From: Talpa occidentalis
Taxonomy: Eukaryota > Chordata > Mammalia > Eulipotyphla > Talpidae
DNA: 64,000 nt
Assembly: GCF_014898055.3 (NCBI RefSeq)
Contig: NW_023604295.1
Coordinates: 95,123,591-95,187,590 of the forward strand
Direction: 5' to 3'
Below the pieces are notes generated by a model that worked only from the letters and a program-made list of their open reading frames with translations, was not told the origin of the DNA and ran no database searches. Made by a program: the position numbers and the translations under genes. Shown one piece after another: positions 11,795-22,400 of the stretch; position 1 is the stretch's first letter, and the number at the start of each line of letters is the position of its first letter.

Positions 11795-12042
11795 GGGTCT
11801 CCCTGGTGTCCTAGAGTTTAAGTCTCAGCACTACCACTACAAAGGGCTGAGTCCCATCCCCAGCCAGGGAGGTAACCCATTGGCACAGCAGACCTCTCCA
11901 GCCTTGCCTGCTGCTCCCCTCAGCAGTGTATTTCAGTAGATTCACACTTGTTCAGCTCCCCACTCTGCCTCTGGTGAATCCTCTCACCCCCACAACTCTG
12001 ACCTGCACCCCAGTTCTTCTATTAAAGAAATAATTTTTTTTA
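11795..12042 (+). mobile_element. tRNA-derived SINE, plus
   Basis: Divergent 'GTCTCAGCACTACCACTAC' subtype. Duplication GAGTTAAAGT-like at 11784-11793 and 12045-12054. Confidence 0.88.
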
Positions 12043-12591
12043 AAGAGTTAAAGTGATGGGATTTCCCCACTGGGCAAAACCCCAGAAATTCTATCAGATC
12101 ATGCAAATCAGGATGCTGTGCTCTCTGGTCATTTGGTTGCTTGATAAAAGATATATCAGTAATCTTTGCTCCTGGATAATGAAAGTGAAAAGTCCTTGCA
12201 CTAAACCTCTCCACCATTCCTAGATCAGGTTAAAAGGATATTCACCTCACCAGTCAGGATTAAAAATCCATTCGAAAGTCATGATTAAACATATTCAATG
12301 CTGAAATACAAATAACTCCTATGTTGTAGCTTCTTTCTTTGTTATATGCTGCGCCTGACACATAGTGGGAATTCATTGATTTCAGTGGTTCTAGGACTTG
12401 TCATTCTGATATCTGTGAAACTGAAACGTGTTTCAAATTTGATGACACATATCATTTAGTCTGATTGTCCCTCAATGGTACACAAAAAAATATGGTGTTT
12501 ACTACAATGAACAACATCTCAGATTTGATAAAATATGGAAGTTACAGAATGAATCAATGACTAAAAGATCAAATTTGGCATGGGAAGTTAC

Positions 12592-12721
12592 CTGAGTAAG
12601 AATGCTGTGTGCCCTCACTGGAGATGGATGATGTTCCTCCAACAGCAGTAATTCCTTCCTTTTTGCTAATTCTTTTTCGGAATGTTTTGCTGATATCTTT
12701 GCTTTTTAACTCTTGCATTAG
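12592..12721 (-). CDS. PLS1: PLS1 coding exon 4 (linker between EF-hands and CH domain)
   Basis: This 130-nt exon has a TATTCCAG acceptor and a GTAACT donor on the minus strand. It encodes [16 protein letters not shown], then a Lys-rich stretch and [15 protein letters not shown], the linker joining the EF-hand regulatory head to the actin-binding core. In plastins this linker includes the EF-hand-binding switch helix (family knowledge). Its phase (0 in, 1 out) agrees with both neighbouring exons. It reads open with no frameshift. Confidence 0.95.
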
Positions 12722-12972
12722 CTGGAATAGAGATAAAAATAAAATTGAGACTTGAACAGAGAATCATAAAAATTGCAACATGAAGATAGTGAGACTTAGT
12801 TATTTGAAATCACATCAAAATAAGTATTAATCGGTTTTCTTACACTAATTGCTAGTGTACACAATTAATTATCTTACCAATAACATAAAATGGCCAAAGG
12901 TTACATCCTAAACACTAGAAGAAATTTTGTTATAAGTAAGCTTAAATTGAACATACTAAAATTATTCTTCTA

Positions 12973-13235
12973 GGGCCTCCCTGGTGGTGCAGGCGGTTGA
13001 GCGCCGCACTGTGAAGCTGTCCGCAGCCTCTGCAGCGCGGGTTCCATCCCAGCCGGCCAGCGAGAATCCCACATGGCACAGCAGACCTCTCCTGGCTCGC
13101 CCGCTGCTCCCCTCAGCAGTGTATTTCTTCAGTCTGCCTGTTCTGTTCCCTGCTCTGTCTCTGGTGAATCCTCTCACCCACTCGCACATCTGGCCTGTAC
13201 CACGGTTCTTTTATAAAAATAAATAAATCTTAAAA
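12973..13235 (+). mobile_element. tRNA-derived SINE, plus
   Basis: Well-conserved copy lying between PLS1 exons 3 and 4. Duplication TTCTTCTAG at 12965-12973 and 13245-13253. Confidence 0.92.
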
Positions 13236-13476
13236 AAATTTTTTTTCTTCTAGACTTGCCACAGAATAAAAAATAACTACATGATAAAGATTTTTAAATG
13301 CCTGATGGAGGTATTTCACTGTCTGAATATCTCAAATGTATATATGTTAAAATAAAAAAATCAGCCCTTCTAGGAAATAAAGGATTATTTCTGTTACACC
13401 TATCCAGTTTCTCTTATTGAACTCTAGAGACTGACAAAAAGGAATTCAATCAGTTCTCCTGACAGCAGAGAGTTTT

Positions 13477-13741
13477 TTTTAAAGATTTATTTTATTTATT
13501 TATGCATAAAGAGCTGGAGTATAAGCCATAGGTATGGTGGGTGAGAGGATTCACCAAAGACAGAGTGGGGAGCAGAACAGACGGACTGACTGAAATATAC
13601 TGCTGAGAGGAGCAGCGGGCGAGACAGGGGAGGTTGGCTGTGCCATATGGGTCACCTCCCTGGCCGGGGATCGAACTCATGCTACAGTGGCTGTGCATAG
13701 CTTCATAGTGCTGCTAACCCCTTGCACCACCAGGGAGGCCC
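13477..13741 (-). mobile_element. tRNA-derived SINE, minus
   Basis: Full-length; duplication CAGCAGAGAGTTTTT at 13463-13477 and 13743-13757. Confidence 0.92.
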
Positions 13742-13759
13742 AACAGCAGAGAGTTTTTA

Positions 13760-14377
13760 AAGATGCATATCTGATCCTGTCACTTCACACTCTATTCCTA
13801 TTACTGCACTGGTTGTCTTCTGCTCTTAGAAAATAATGAAAATCCTGCAAGACCCTGTGTGATCTAACCCTGACTACTTCTCCAGCACAGCCACATTTTT
13901 TACCCGTATCATCTCAGCCCCAGTCACAATGGCCTTTTCCTTGATTGCTGGACAGTATTTACTATTCTTAAAGCCACAAGTCTCTACACAGGCTGTCACC
14001 TCCACCTGCCTACCTAGAATATTATTCATTTCCCTCACCTCACCCCTTTCATTTGTTTATCATCTTTCTTCATATCTCAGCTCAGTCTTCACAGATTTAG
14101 GACAGTGTTTAGTTTCCCTGAGTCACAACGTTCTTTAGTCTCCTCACCACGATCAATGTTCCACTACAAATTCTCATGGGACTTGAACATGGGCTCATAG
14201 CAATGATCACAGTTGTTATCTTTTATTCATTTGTGTGATTCCCTTTATCCCACATGTAAACACCATGAAAGCAAGGCCAAATAACTTTTTGTTTGTCACA
14301 TTATTCACAGTGCCTAGTAAAGTTCCTGGTAAGAAAGGAGAGCAAAGATTTGCTAAATGAATAAAGAAGCAATACCG
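13760..14377 (+). mobile_element. L2 LINE 3' end
   Basis: Order of motifs matches the L2 3' region: CCTATTACTGCACTGGTTGT, GACCCTGTGTGATCTAACCC, CACCATGAAAGCAAGG, CAGTGCCTAGTAAAGTTCC and TTTGCTAAATGAATAAA. Old and diverged. Confidence 0.75.
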
Positions 14378-14650
14378 GGGGCCTCCCTGGTGGCACAGGG
14401 ATTAAGTCTCAGCACTCTCATGCTTCATGGCTGCAGCCTGAGTTTGAACCCTGGCCAGAGAGTTAACCCACATGTAGTGCAGGATACCTCTCCTGTCTCA
14501 CCTGCTGTTCCCTTTAGCACTGTATTTCAGTAGATCCACCTGTTCAGCTCCCCTCTCTGTCTCTGATGAATCCTTTCATTCCCCACACCTTTGGCCTACA
14601 CCCCAGTTCTTCTCCATATTAATAAATAAAAATAAATCTTTGGGGGAAAA
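14378..14650 (+). mobile_element. tRNA-derived SINE inserted at L2 end
   Basis: 'GTCTCAGCACTCTCATGC' subtype. Duplication AAGAAGCAATACC at 14365-14377 and 14652-14664. Confidence 0.9.
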
Positions 14651-14902
14651 AAGAAGCAATACCAGATAATATATATTTCATAAGTATTTATTCAATTATA
14701 TTAATGGTTATATTTTCATATGAAAAATATGGTAATGGTTGTGCTGAGGGAAAGATATAAAGCCTAGGCTCAACTGCCAGTCAGGGATAGCAATTTAACC
14801 AACTCATCTCTCTTGGCTGGAGCAGTTTGAAATATATGATATTCAATATTCGGTTTTATAATCTATTTTTCTTTTATTGGTTGAGTCATATTATTTTTAT
14901 TT

Positions 14903-15229
14903 ATTTTTTAATATATATTTTTATAGCACTGTTCATTTTTAAACAATGTTTGCTTTTCTTTGGCCCCCCCCTCAGGTGTAGTCCCCATAGAATTTCCCTC
15001 ACCAATGCACCCGTGCACCATCATCACAGTCCCTGTGCTTCTCCATGCCTCCCTCTGATCCCTCCCTTTCCTCCTCCCCTGCAGGATGTCTCTGGCTTAT
15101 AATTGTCTGTTTGTTTGGTTTTGTTGCACTGTGTTTTGTATTGTTATTATTTTTTCCCCTGATATCTTATTTGGTTCCCCTATATTCCTCCTATAAGTGA
15201 AATAATCCAATATTTTTCTTTTTCCTTCT
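14903..15229 (-). mobile_element. 5'-truncated L1 3' UTR
   Basis: Reverse-strand L1 3' UTR (AGGTGTAGTCCCCATAGAAT; TCTTATTTGGTTCCCCTATA). The near-duplication GAGTCATAT...TATTTTT at both ends indicates a 5'-truncated insertion. Confidence 0.82.
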
Positions 15230-15710
15230 GTGAGTCATATATTATTTTTTATTTTGTTCAGTTCCCTGAGCCTGGAGTTAGCTTAATCATCTAGGTAGCA
15301 TCAAAATTTACCTGGCATTTGATGAAACTGAAAACATAACATTACAAGGAAATAATCAGTTTCCAGGACAGACCCCTTACATATCTTAGCTATCTCAGTT
15401 ACAAGAAATACTCTGTTTCTCAAGACCCAGTACTACGCTATTATAATATTCTGCACATACAGGTAATCACTGAGCATTGAATTCAATTGTAATTCTACTG
15501 GGGCACAAGTACGAATTCCTTCCAGGAATTTCAGAATGATATTTTTTTCATTTATTTTATGAATTGTTTGTGAAAATTGTGGCAGTGATGATGTTATCAT
15601 TTTAAAGCAATGCTATTTCTGGTCTCCGCAGTCAGATTTAACCAATGAGAGCAATGACATTACTAAAATTTAACTCAAAACAAAATAATCAGATGATTTA
15701 GAGTACTTAC

Positions 15711-15874
15711 AGACACAAACTCTTCAAAGCTGATTTTGCCATCTTTGCTGCTGTCAGCAACTACTAGAATTTTCTCTACGATCTCGCGAACTTTGTAGCC
15801 AGGCAGAGGGAGGCTTGCTTCCTTAAACAGGTCTTGAAGTTCATAGTCACTGACATACCCACTGTTGTCAATAT
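15711..15874 (-). CDS. PLS1: PLS1 coding exon 3 (both EF-hands)
   Basis: This 164-nt exon encodes residues 24-78. The first EF-hand loop reads [12 protein letters not shown] (Ca ligands at loop positions 1, 3, 5 and 12), followed by the helix [20 protein letters not shown]. The second loop is [12 protein letters not shown]. Human PLS1, as I recall it, has Asn where this has Ser at loop position 3; Ser is still an acceptable ligand. The EF-hands make plastin bundling calcium sensitive (family knowledge). The donor is GTAAGT. The acceptor TTACAG lies in an AT dinucleotide tract with no normal pyrimidine run, and an identical TTACAGATAT acceptor lies 63 nt upstream (see findings). Confidence 0.96.
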
Positions 15875-15875
15875 C

Positions 15876-15958
15876 TGTAATATATATACAATATATATAG
15901 TATATATATTATAACATATACAATATATTATATATATCTGTAATATATATATATATAA
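15876..15958. repeat. AT-rich microsatellite abutting PLS1 exon 3 acceptor
   Basis: A tract made almost only of TA/AT dinucleotides begins one base outside the exon 3 acceptor. It contains two copies of the minus-strand string ATATATTACAGATAT, at about 15871-15885 and 15934-15948, so a local tandem duplication has copied the splice site. Confidence 0.85.
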
Positions 15959-17159
15959 CTAATATACTTTAGTATGAGCTATCAAATATCACTTGTACTC
16001 TTTGCTGAAGTTGTGTATTCAGAAGGTCATCTGGGAGATTCAGAGGCAAACAGAACCTCTCAAAATGTAGTAATTTCTTCTCCTGCACTGAACTGTACAA
16101 AATGTTCCATACATTTTATCCCAAAACTCCTATTTCTCAATGGACTTTCTCCTCATAATTTAGGACTAATATACATAATTATGAGCAGTGCTCTAACAGA
16201 TGAAAAACTCAGGTTCAATACATGATGGTGTTTCAAAGAATTAAGTATGGTATAGTTTCAAATATCCAGAAATATACAGCAACAATAACCATGAGGGAAC
16301 CCTTATCCAGACTTTACTTCTTCATGGAATCTACAAAGTGGATACAGCAGCCCCACATTCTGTATACAATATATGCACCATGTAAAATACACACAAGTCA
16401 TTTCCTCTGGGCTACATTTCACTTGGTGGCAGTTGTTTCATTTGTCAATAATTCATTGCTTCTTCATTACGTATTTATGATACTATTATGTAAGCTGACT
16501 CAGGTTGATGTCATTTTGAGACCAAGTGTTCAAGAAATCATTTCACACCTTTATTTGGGCTTTTGAAAAGTTTTCTGGGTGCCCATGCCTGTGTTTTTTC
16601 CAGAGTCTGGACATAACTTCTTGATAAAGAACAACGGTGACAGAAAACACTTTAGCCCACAGTTGGCAACAGAACTTTGGATTGTTTGGTTAGTTGCCTG
16701 GATCTACCTTGTGTAGACTCTCTTTGTTCATTTGCTAATAGTTGCTTTGTTCCTTATTTCTTTTTCCTCCAAGGGAAAAAGCTGTCATCTCTATAACTAA
16801 ATTAATGATAAAGACAAACTTGAACTTCTACGTGAAGGTTTCAGAATTCATACTATTCAGGACAATGGAAATTATCTAAACCAGACCTTACCAATAATGA
16901 AAATAGAACTATTATCTCAAATGTCATCTAGAAAGCTAAACTGCTTGACATTGCAATAACAACATTGCTTTCTTTAAATTTAGAGCAAAATCTCACTATC
17001 TAGTGCATCACCAGTTCAAAATTATTTCCTATAATTCTGAAGTAGATAAATAAACTAGCTATCTTTCTTCTATACTAGCACTTTGGTAGGGAGTATTTAA
17101 AAATAAGTAAGATTGAAGAAAAGTTATTTAAATGCTAACCATAACACTAAACTAGTAAG
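15959..17159. other. PLS1 intron, no features seen
   Basis: Repeat-poor unique sequence in the intron between exons 2 and 3. Two open frames of 83 and 114 codons (15974-16225 and 16222-16566, plus) have no recognisable family and no codon-level sign of being real. Confidence 0.5.
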
Positions 17160-17259
17160 AACAGTTAAAAGCTAGGGCTCTAAATATTGACAGATCTGTA
17201 TCCTAAAATCCCAGCTCCATTTCTGTGACCCCTGAGTCACATGTAACATAACAAGAAAT

Positions 17260-17400
17260 ACCAGAAACCATTTAGAGCACATATTCTGCGCCAAGTGGTT
17301 TGTTAAGAACTTTTACCTTATCTCACGGAATCCTTGTCACAATTTTAAATCATTAATTTTACTATTCCAATTTTTAAAATGAGAAAATCAAGGGCTAGGT
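17260..17400 (+). mobile_element. MIR SINE fragment
   Basis: Contains CCATTTAGAGCACATATTCT, CTTATCTCACGGAATCCTTG and AAAATGAGAAAATCAAGGGC, in MIR order. Confidence 0.55.
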
Positions 17401-17439
17401 TAGATAGACTTACATGACAGTTTCCAAAGAAATTAGACT

Positions 17440-18065
17440 TCCCTACAACTCATCAACCAAAAAAAACAAAACAAAGGACTTCAATAGACATTCTTCCAAA
17501 GAAAATATACAAATGGCCAATAAGCACATGTTCAACATCATTAATCATCAAGAAAATGCAAATCAAAATCATGAGTTAACACTTCATACTTATGAGGATG
17601 GCTATTACCAAAAAGTAAATAAATAAATAACAAGTACTGACAAGGAGGGATGTAAAATGATGCAGCCACTATGGGAACAAGATGGTTCCTCAAAAAATTA
17701 AACATAGATTACTACATATCCCACAATTCCACTTCTGAGTACACACCCACAATAACTGAAAGCAGACACTTGAACAGATATTTGTACACCCAAGTCCACA
17801 GTAGCGTAATTCACAATAGCCAAAAGATAGAAACAATTCAAATATTCATGAACTGATAAACAAAATGTGGTACATACAATAGAATATTATTTCTATTTAA
17901 TGGGTATAAAGTTTTAGTTTGGGGAAATGACAACATTCTGTAGATGGATGGTGGTGGTAATTTCACAACAATGTGAATTTACATGACGTTACTGAATCAT
18001 ACACCTGGAAATGATTAAAATGGTAAATTTTATGTTACATATACTGACCTCAATTTAAAAAAGAA
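17440..18065 (+). mobile_element. L1 ORF2 3' end and UTR
   Basis: Decayed ORF2 (CAAATGGCCAATAAGCACATG; ACTTATGAGGATGGCTATTA), ending with the L1 3' UTR string GGAAATGATTAAAATGGTAA and an A-rich tail. Confidence 0.8.
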
Positions 18066-18484
18066 ACAAAACAAAAATTTTAGCCCCTCATTTCTCCCTG
18101 GAGATCCAAAAATATCTAGTAAGGTTGGATGGGTGTGTCCCTCTCTCTGCTCCTGAGAAAAGTTATTTGGTACAAATTAACAGAGAGAGTACTGTGTTCA
18201 CAAGTGGCAACTTCGCTTGTAAATAAACAAGTATTTATTCTGCTAATGTCTACATTTCCCTCAAACAGAGCAAATAATCTTGATGTCAGAGTCGCTCTAT
18301 CAATAGAAATTTATTCAAAATATCATTAAATAAATATTCCAAGATTATGTGTTCATGAATCATAAAGATTAAAATTAACGTGCTAAACAAAGAAAATAGA
18401 TTTCTAATTCATTCATTTTACCTAGACCTTGTAGCACTTTTGTTCAAGTGACCAAACTGTAACTAAACTGTCATATATATATAT

Positions 18485-18722
18485 TTATTTTAAGATTTAT
18501 TTATTTATACAAGCACTGGGTACAGTCAGAAGCACGGGAGCCAAAGTGGGGAACAGAACAGGCAGCCTGACGAAATACACTCCTGAGGGGAGCAGCGGGC
18601 GCAGCAGGAGTGGTCTGTGAGCCATGTGGGACCCTTGCCGGCGGCCGGTGATCAAACCTGCGCTGTGGAGGCTGTGGGCAGCTTTGCAGCCCAGCAGTCA
18701 ACCACTGCACCACCAGGGGAGG
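18485..18722 (-). mobile_element. tRNA-derived SINE, minus
   Basis: Somewhat shortened copy with an internal loss near 18540. A CATATATATTTAT-like duplication flanks it. Confidence 0.88.
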
Positions 18723-18739
18723 CCATGCCATATATTTTT

Positions 18740-20106
18740 ATTATTTCTCTGTTTCAATGCTAAAAATGCACAGAATGTTCCCATAATCGCCAATTTTCTG
18801 CTTGAAAAGACTCTGGGCACTCCATACAATATTCTATAAAATTCATTATTGAGAATGTATTTTTAAAATCATATCCTATTCCTGCCAACCTCTAATGACA
18901 AAATCACTACCCCCAACAAAAAGAAAAGACCAAGATCAAGGTACTCTCTATGAGTCTAATTCAGCCACTATGTAAGCTATAAATTCTGAGGGTTTGCATT
19001 ACTCTGGGGATGGCTGTACAATAAGTAAAAGGGTGCAGAGATTTATAAAATTCACTATCTCATAGCAAAGATTTATAAGTCAGAAGCTTTCTGACAGCTT
19101 CCTTTTTTGATTTTATTATTTTGGAGGGCAAGTTTCATTTTTTTAAACTTATTTTTTTTTCTTTATATTGGTGTCTGAATGTCATTCTGCATTGCATTTC
19201 ATCTACATTAATTTTAGTCATTACTCAGTCCATTTATGAGAAATCCAGGCACAGGATCAACAGTGATCTGATATCCAGGCTGGTCCTCCAGCTGACTGTT
19301 TTTCACAAGTACCCTGCTGCAGAAAAGAAGGGGGCTTCTGAGTCAGGGTTGGGCTGCTGGTGTCACTGTCCTAGTGTCTATGCACTGCACTGCACTCACC
19401 TTTCACTGGGTTCACTGCCTGCATCTGTAGATTACCACAAAGGATGGTATTTATAATCTCCATGTGGCTAGAGGTTTCCTAAGAGCAAAATGTGGAAGAA
19501 CCATGATCCAATAGAGTATGAAGGAATTTTTTTGGAAAAAAACCCAAAGCTGACAACACAATAATGTCATAAAGACAAAATTATGACTGGCTTTAACAAG
19601 TGCAAGAAGAAAAAGAAGACATATGGCCTTAAAAAAAAAAACACTCAGATTTTTTCTAAATTGTGCATGAGGGAGAAGGAAAATAGACATATGGCTTTTA
19701 AAGGCAGTATCAGGATTCAAAAATATTCTGCATGAAGTCAGGAAATGGTATTGTTAGTGATAAACTTATGAAGATCAGGGTTCAGTTGTTGACAAGGAAG
19801 TGTTTCTATATTTTTCTCTGTAATAAGGATATCATGTTAAGCATATTCAGTTACACTGTCATTCATTAACCTGGATTGTTCCTACAAAGAAATGATCAAA
19901 GAATTCAAAGTTCAGTTCTCCTAGAAATTCAAGCCAGTCTTAGTTTATCTTTCAGAAAGAATCCAGTGAAACCTAGTTAGGGGTAAAAAGGAAAGAAAAC
20001 TGGGGGTAAGTGGGTGGTGACAAAAGCATAAGGATATTGTTCCATTCCTGGAAGTGTGGTATCAAGCACACTGGGAACATCATATTTAGTTTTTTCTCAA
20101 ACATAC
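18740..20106. other. PLS1 intron, no features seen
   Basis: Unique sequence between exons 2 and 3. Nothing coding or repetitive is recognised. Confidence 0.5.
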
Positions 20107-20212
20107 CTATTTTATTAAATGCTTCTTGTAGTTCTTCCAGCTCCTCCCGAGAAATGACCGTGGTAGTGTTTTCCATCTCTGAACAAGTAATAATACCTTC
20201 TGGTCTTTATAC
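20107..20212 (-). CDS. PLS1: PLS1 exon 2: 36 nt of 5' UTR and first coding residues
   Basis: The exon follows a TTTTTTTCTAG acceptor (minus strand) and ends at GTATGT. Bases 20212-20177 are 5' UTR. The ATG is at 20176-20174 and opens MENTTTVISREELEELQEAF, then NKI, the N-terminus of plastin-1 before the first EF-hand. The last base (G) completes the Asp codon at the start of exon 3. I chose this start because it is the conserved plastin-1 N-terminus and the spliced frame remains open for 193 codons. Since the exon has a good acceptor, at least one more upstream non-coding exon must exist, either unrecognised in 20213-64000 or beyond the window. Confidence 0.95.
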
Positions 20213-20556
20213 CTAGAAAAAAACAATGTTATAAAGAAAATATTAACCCTTCGGAAACACAAAGTACACAGGCAATGAAATATCCAGTAAAATTAGCTGA
20301 GAGGTCTGGCTGATAAAGATGAATAAATAGGCCCCCTGGTGACACTCTTTCCCAGCACAGGTTGGCCAGACATTTGAAATTCAGTAAGGAAAAGAAATAC
20401 ACGTTTTCATGCCCTGTTCTTACTCAGGGTGCAAGCACTTCTCAATAGCTGGTGTAATTTTCATTTATACTTTACCCCACTCTTTCACTAAAATAAGCAT
20501 TTTAAGTTTGAGGGAAAAGTATGGCACTTGTAAAAGATGCAGTTAGAAAGTAAAAT

Positions 20557-20835
20557 TTTTTTTCTTTTTCTTTTTTTTTTTTTTTTTTTTTACATCATTG
20601 TTCATTCTCCTCTCAGGTATAATTCCCATAAAATTACCACAGCCAAGACACCCATGAACCATGCACCATTATCATAGGCCCCTTGTGCTCTTTTCCTCCC
20701 CTGCTTTGATCCCTCTCCCTCCTCCTTCCCTGCAGAATGTCTCTGATTTATAGTTTGCCTGCTAGTTCTTTTTCTTTTTATTTTTTTTCCTGGTCCCTGT
20801 TTCCCCTGTTCCCTGTCTTCCTCCTATTTTAAGAC
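20557..20835 (-). mobile_element. 5'-truncated L1 3' UTR
   Basis: T-run (tail) at 20557-20591, then reverse-strand L1 3' UTR (AATTCCCATAAAATTACCAC; GAATGTCTCTGATTTATAGT). Confidence 0.8.
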
Positions 20836-21399
20836 ATGAATAATATCCACAAAAAGAAAGAAGTTGAATCTGAGCATTGGACTGTAGTTCGTAGCTCCAT
20901 TGTTCAGTTTTACAGTATTCAACCATCTGTCTCTTCTTTTCCCTGTCCCTACGTAAGGGGACCTTCCCAGATGTGCCAGATGCTCTTATTCTGAGCAGGC
21001 AAAACAAAACCAAAATGAAAATATGTGTGTGTATATGCACATATATATGTATGTATATATCACTTGGGATCTGTATAGAATCTGGCTACAATTTTTATGT
21101 GTGTGTGTACACACAAGAGTGTGTGTATGTATAGATATATAACTAGATTGGAAGAAAAGCAGCAGGTCGTACTCATTGTACAAAATCATTGATTACAAAT
21201 GCCTAAAATGAACATTCAAATTCCTGATAATGCTATCCAGAAATAGCAATTAGTATCATTTTTTTATCTGTTTGTGATATGTTTTCTTTTCTCCTTTTTA
21301 TGCACATCTGTACACCTTTAGGGTGTGAAAAATGTGAGTATACTATATTTTAATTTTGTTGGTCCTAATACATTGTACTTCTCCAAGTCCTTTATCAAC
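20836..21399. other. Unassigned, with TG/TA-rich tracts
   Basis: TG/CA and TA-rich low-complexity patches occur at 21020-21062 and 21096-21140. No gene is seen. Confidence 0.4.
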
Positions 21400-21590
21400 A
21401 TAATATTTAGTGGTCACATATTATAACTTATTTGGCAAATCCCTTGTTTCAGGATATTTGCATTGTTTCCAATTTTTAATTATACAAGAAGCTGCAATGA
21501 ACAGCCCTGCAGATAAATCTTTATACATATCCACATTTATTTTTGTGACATAAATACCTCAAGATTGCATTACTTAGATTTTTAAGGCTT
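21400..21590 (-). mobile_element. Ancient L1 3' UTR fragment
   Basis: Reverse-strand motifs GCATTGTTTCCAATTTTTAA and GAAGCTGCAATGAACAGCCC, typical of old L1 3' UTRs. Confidence 0.5.
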
Positions 21591-21774
21591 AGTGGTTTGG
21601 CTATTCAATATAGCTAAACATGAATAAAAATCATGCTACATTCCTTTTATTTATACTTAATTATATTAGAGAGTTAATAGGCAGCTCTGCAAATAAATGA
21701 AAATGAGTTCTTTATAAGATACCAAGAATGAAAGCTAAGTGGGAAATTGTTTTTAAATATATTTATAGGAGGGG

Positions 21775-22109
21775 CCTCCCCAGTGGCACAGTGGTTGAGC
21801 GCTGGGTTGCAAAGCTGCCCGCAGCCTCTGCAGCGCTGGTTTGATCCCCGGCTGCTGGGCGAGGGTCCCACATGCAGCGCTGGTTTGATCCCCGGCTGCT
21901 GGGCGAGGGTCCCACATGGTGCGCAGACCTCTCCTGCCGCCCACTGTTCCCCTCAGCAGTGTGTTTCATCATTCTGCCTGTTCTGCTCTCTGCTCTGGCT
22001 CTGGCGAATTCTCTCACTTACCCTCCCGCGCCTCTGACTGTATAAATAAGTAAATAAATAAATAGTGCTTGTATAAGTAAATAAATGCTTGTATAAATAA
22101 ATAAATCTT

Positions 22110-22134
<25 letters not shown>
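21775..22134 (+). mobile_element. SINE with internal 44-bp tandem duplication
   Basis: GGGCCTCCCCAGTGGCACAG head. The segment at 21829-21872, which includes the B box, is repeated exactly at 21873-21916. The tail carries three GTATAAATAAGTAAATAAAT-like segments and ends in an (AT)n run. Duplication TATAGGAGG at about 21766-21774 and 22142-22150. Confidence 0.92.
21829..21916 (+). repeat. Perfect 2 x 44-bp tandem repeat
   Basis: Both 44-bp units begin TGCAGCGCTGGTTTGATCCC, are identical, and each carries the GGTTTGATCCC B box. Confidence 0.97.
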
Positions 22135-22147
<13 letters not shown>

Positions 22148-22195
22148 AGGTTCAACATCATCCCTGAATATTTATAATTTGTCAGGGAAGCACAC

Positions 22196-22385
22196 TTTTT
22201 TTTGGAGTTGTTAAAACTTGGGAGACATTTATTTACTTGTGCACATCACCAGTCATGGACATGAGGTTCTTGCATCTCCTTAGGAAAACACAGCACTTCT
22301 GAGTGACTGTCACATCCTAGGAGTATATTCCATCTTTGGTGACAGCGTTAAGAGCTCTGGTTCCTCCCAAAATCCTCTTTGAAAT
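22196..22385 (-). pseudogene. Small retroposed transcript fragment, parent unknown
   Basis: A 190-bp insert is flanked by GTCAGGGAAGCACAC (22181-22195) and GACAGGGAAGCACAC (22386-22400), a 15-bp duplication with one mismatch. On the minus strand it ends with AATAAA (22233-22228), then a short poly(A) (22203-22196). It shows no L1 or SINE similarity, so it is probably the 3' end of a processed transcript. One frame ends GGTRALNAVTKDGIYS then stop; I do not recognise it. Confidence 0.6.
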
Positions 22386-22400
22386 GACAGGGAAGCACAC

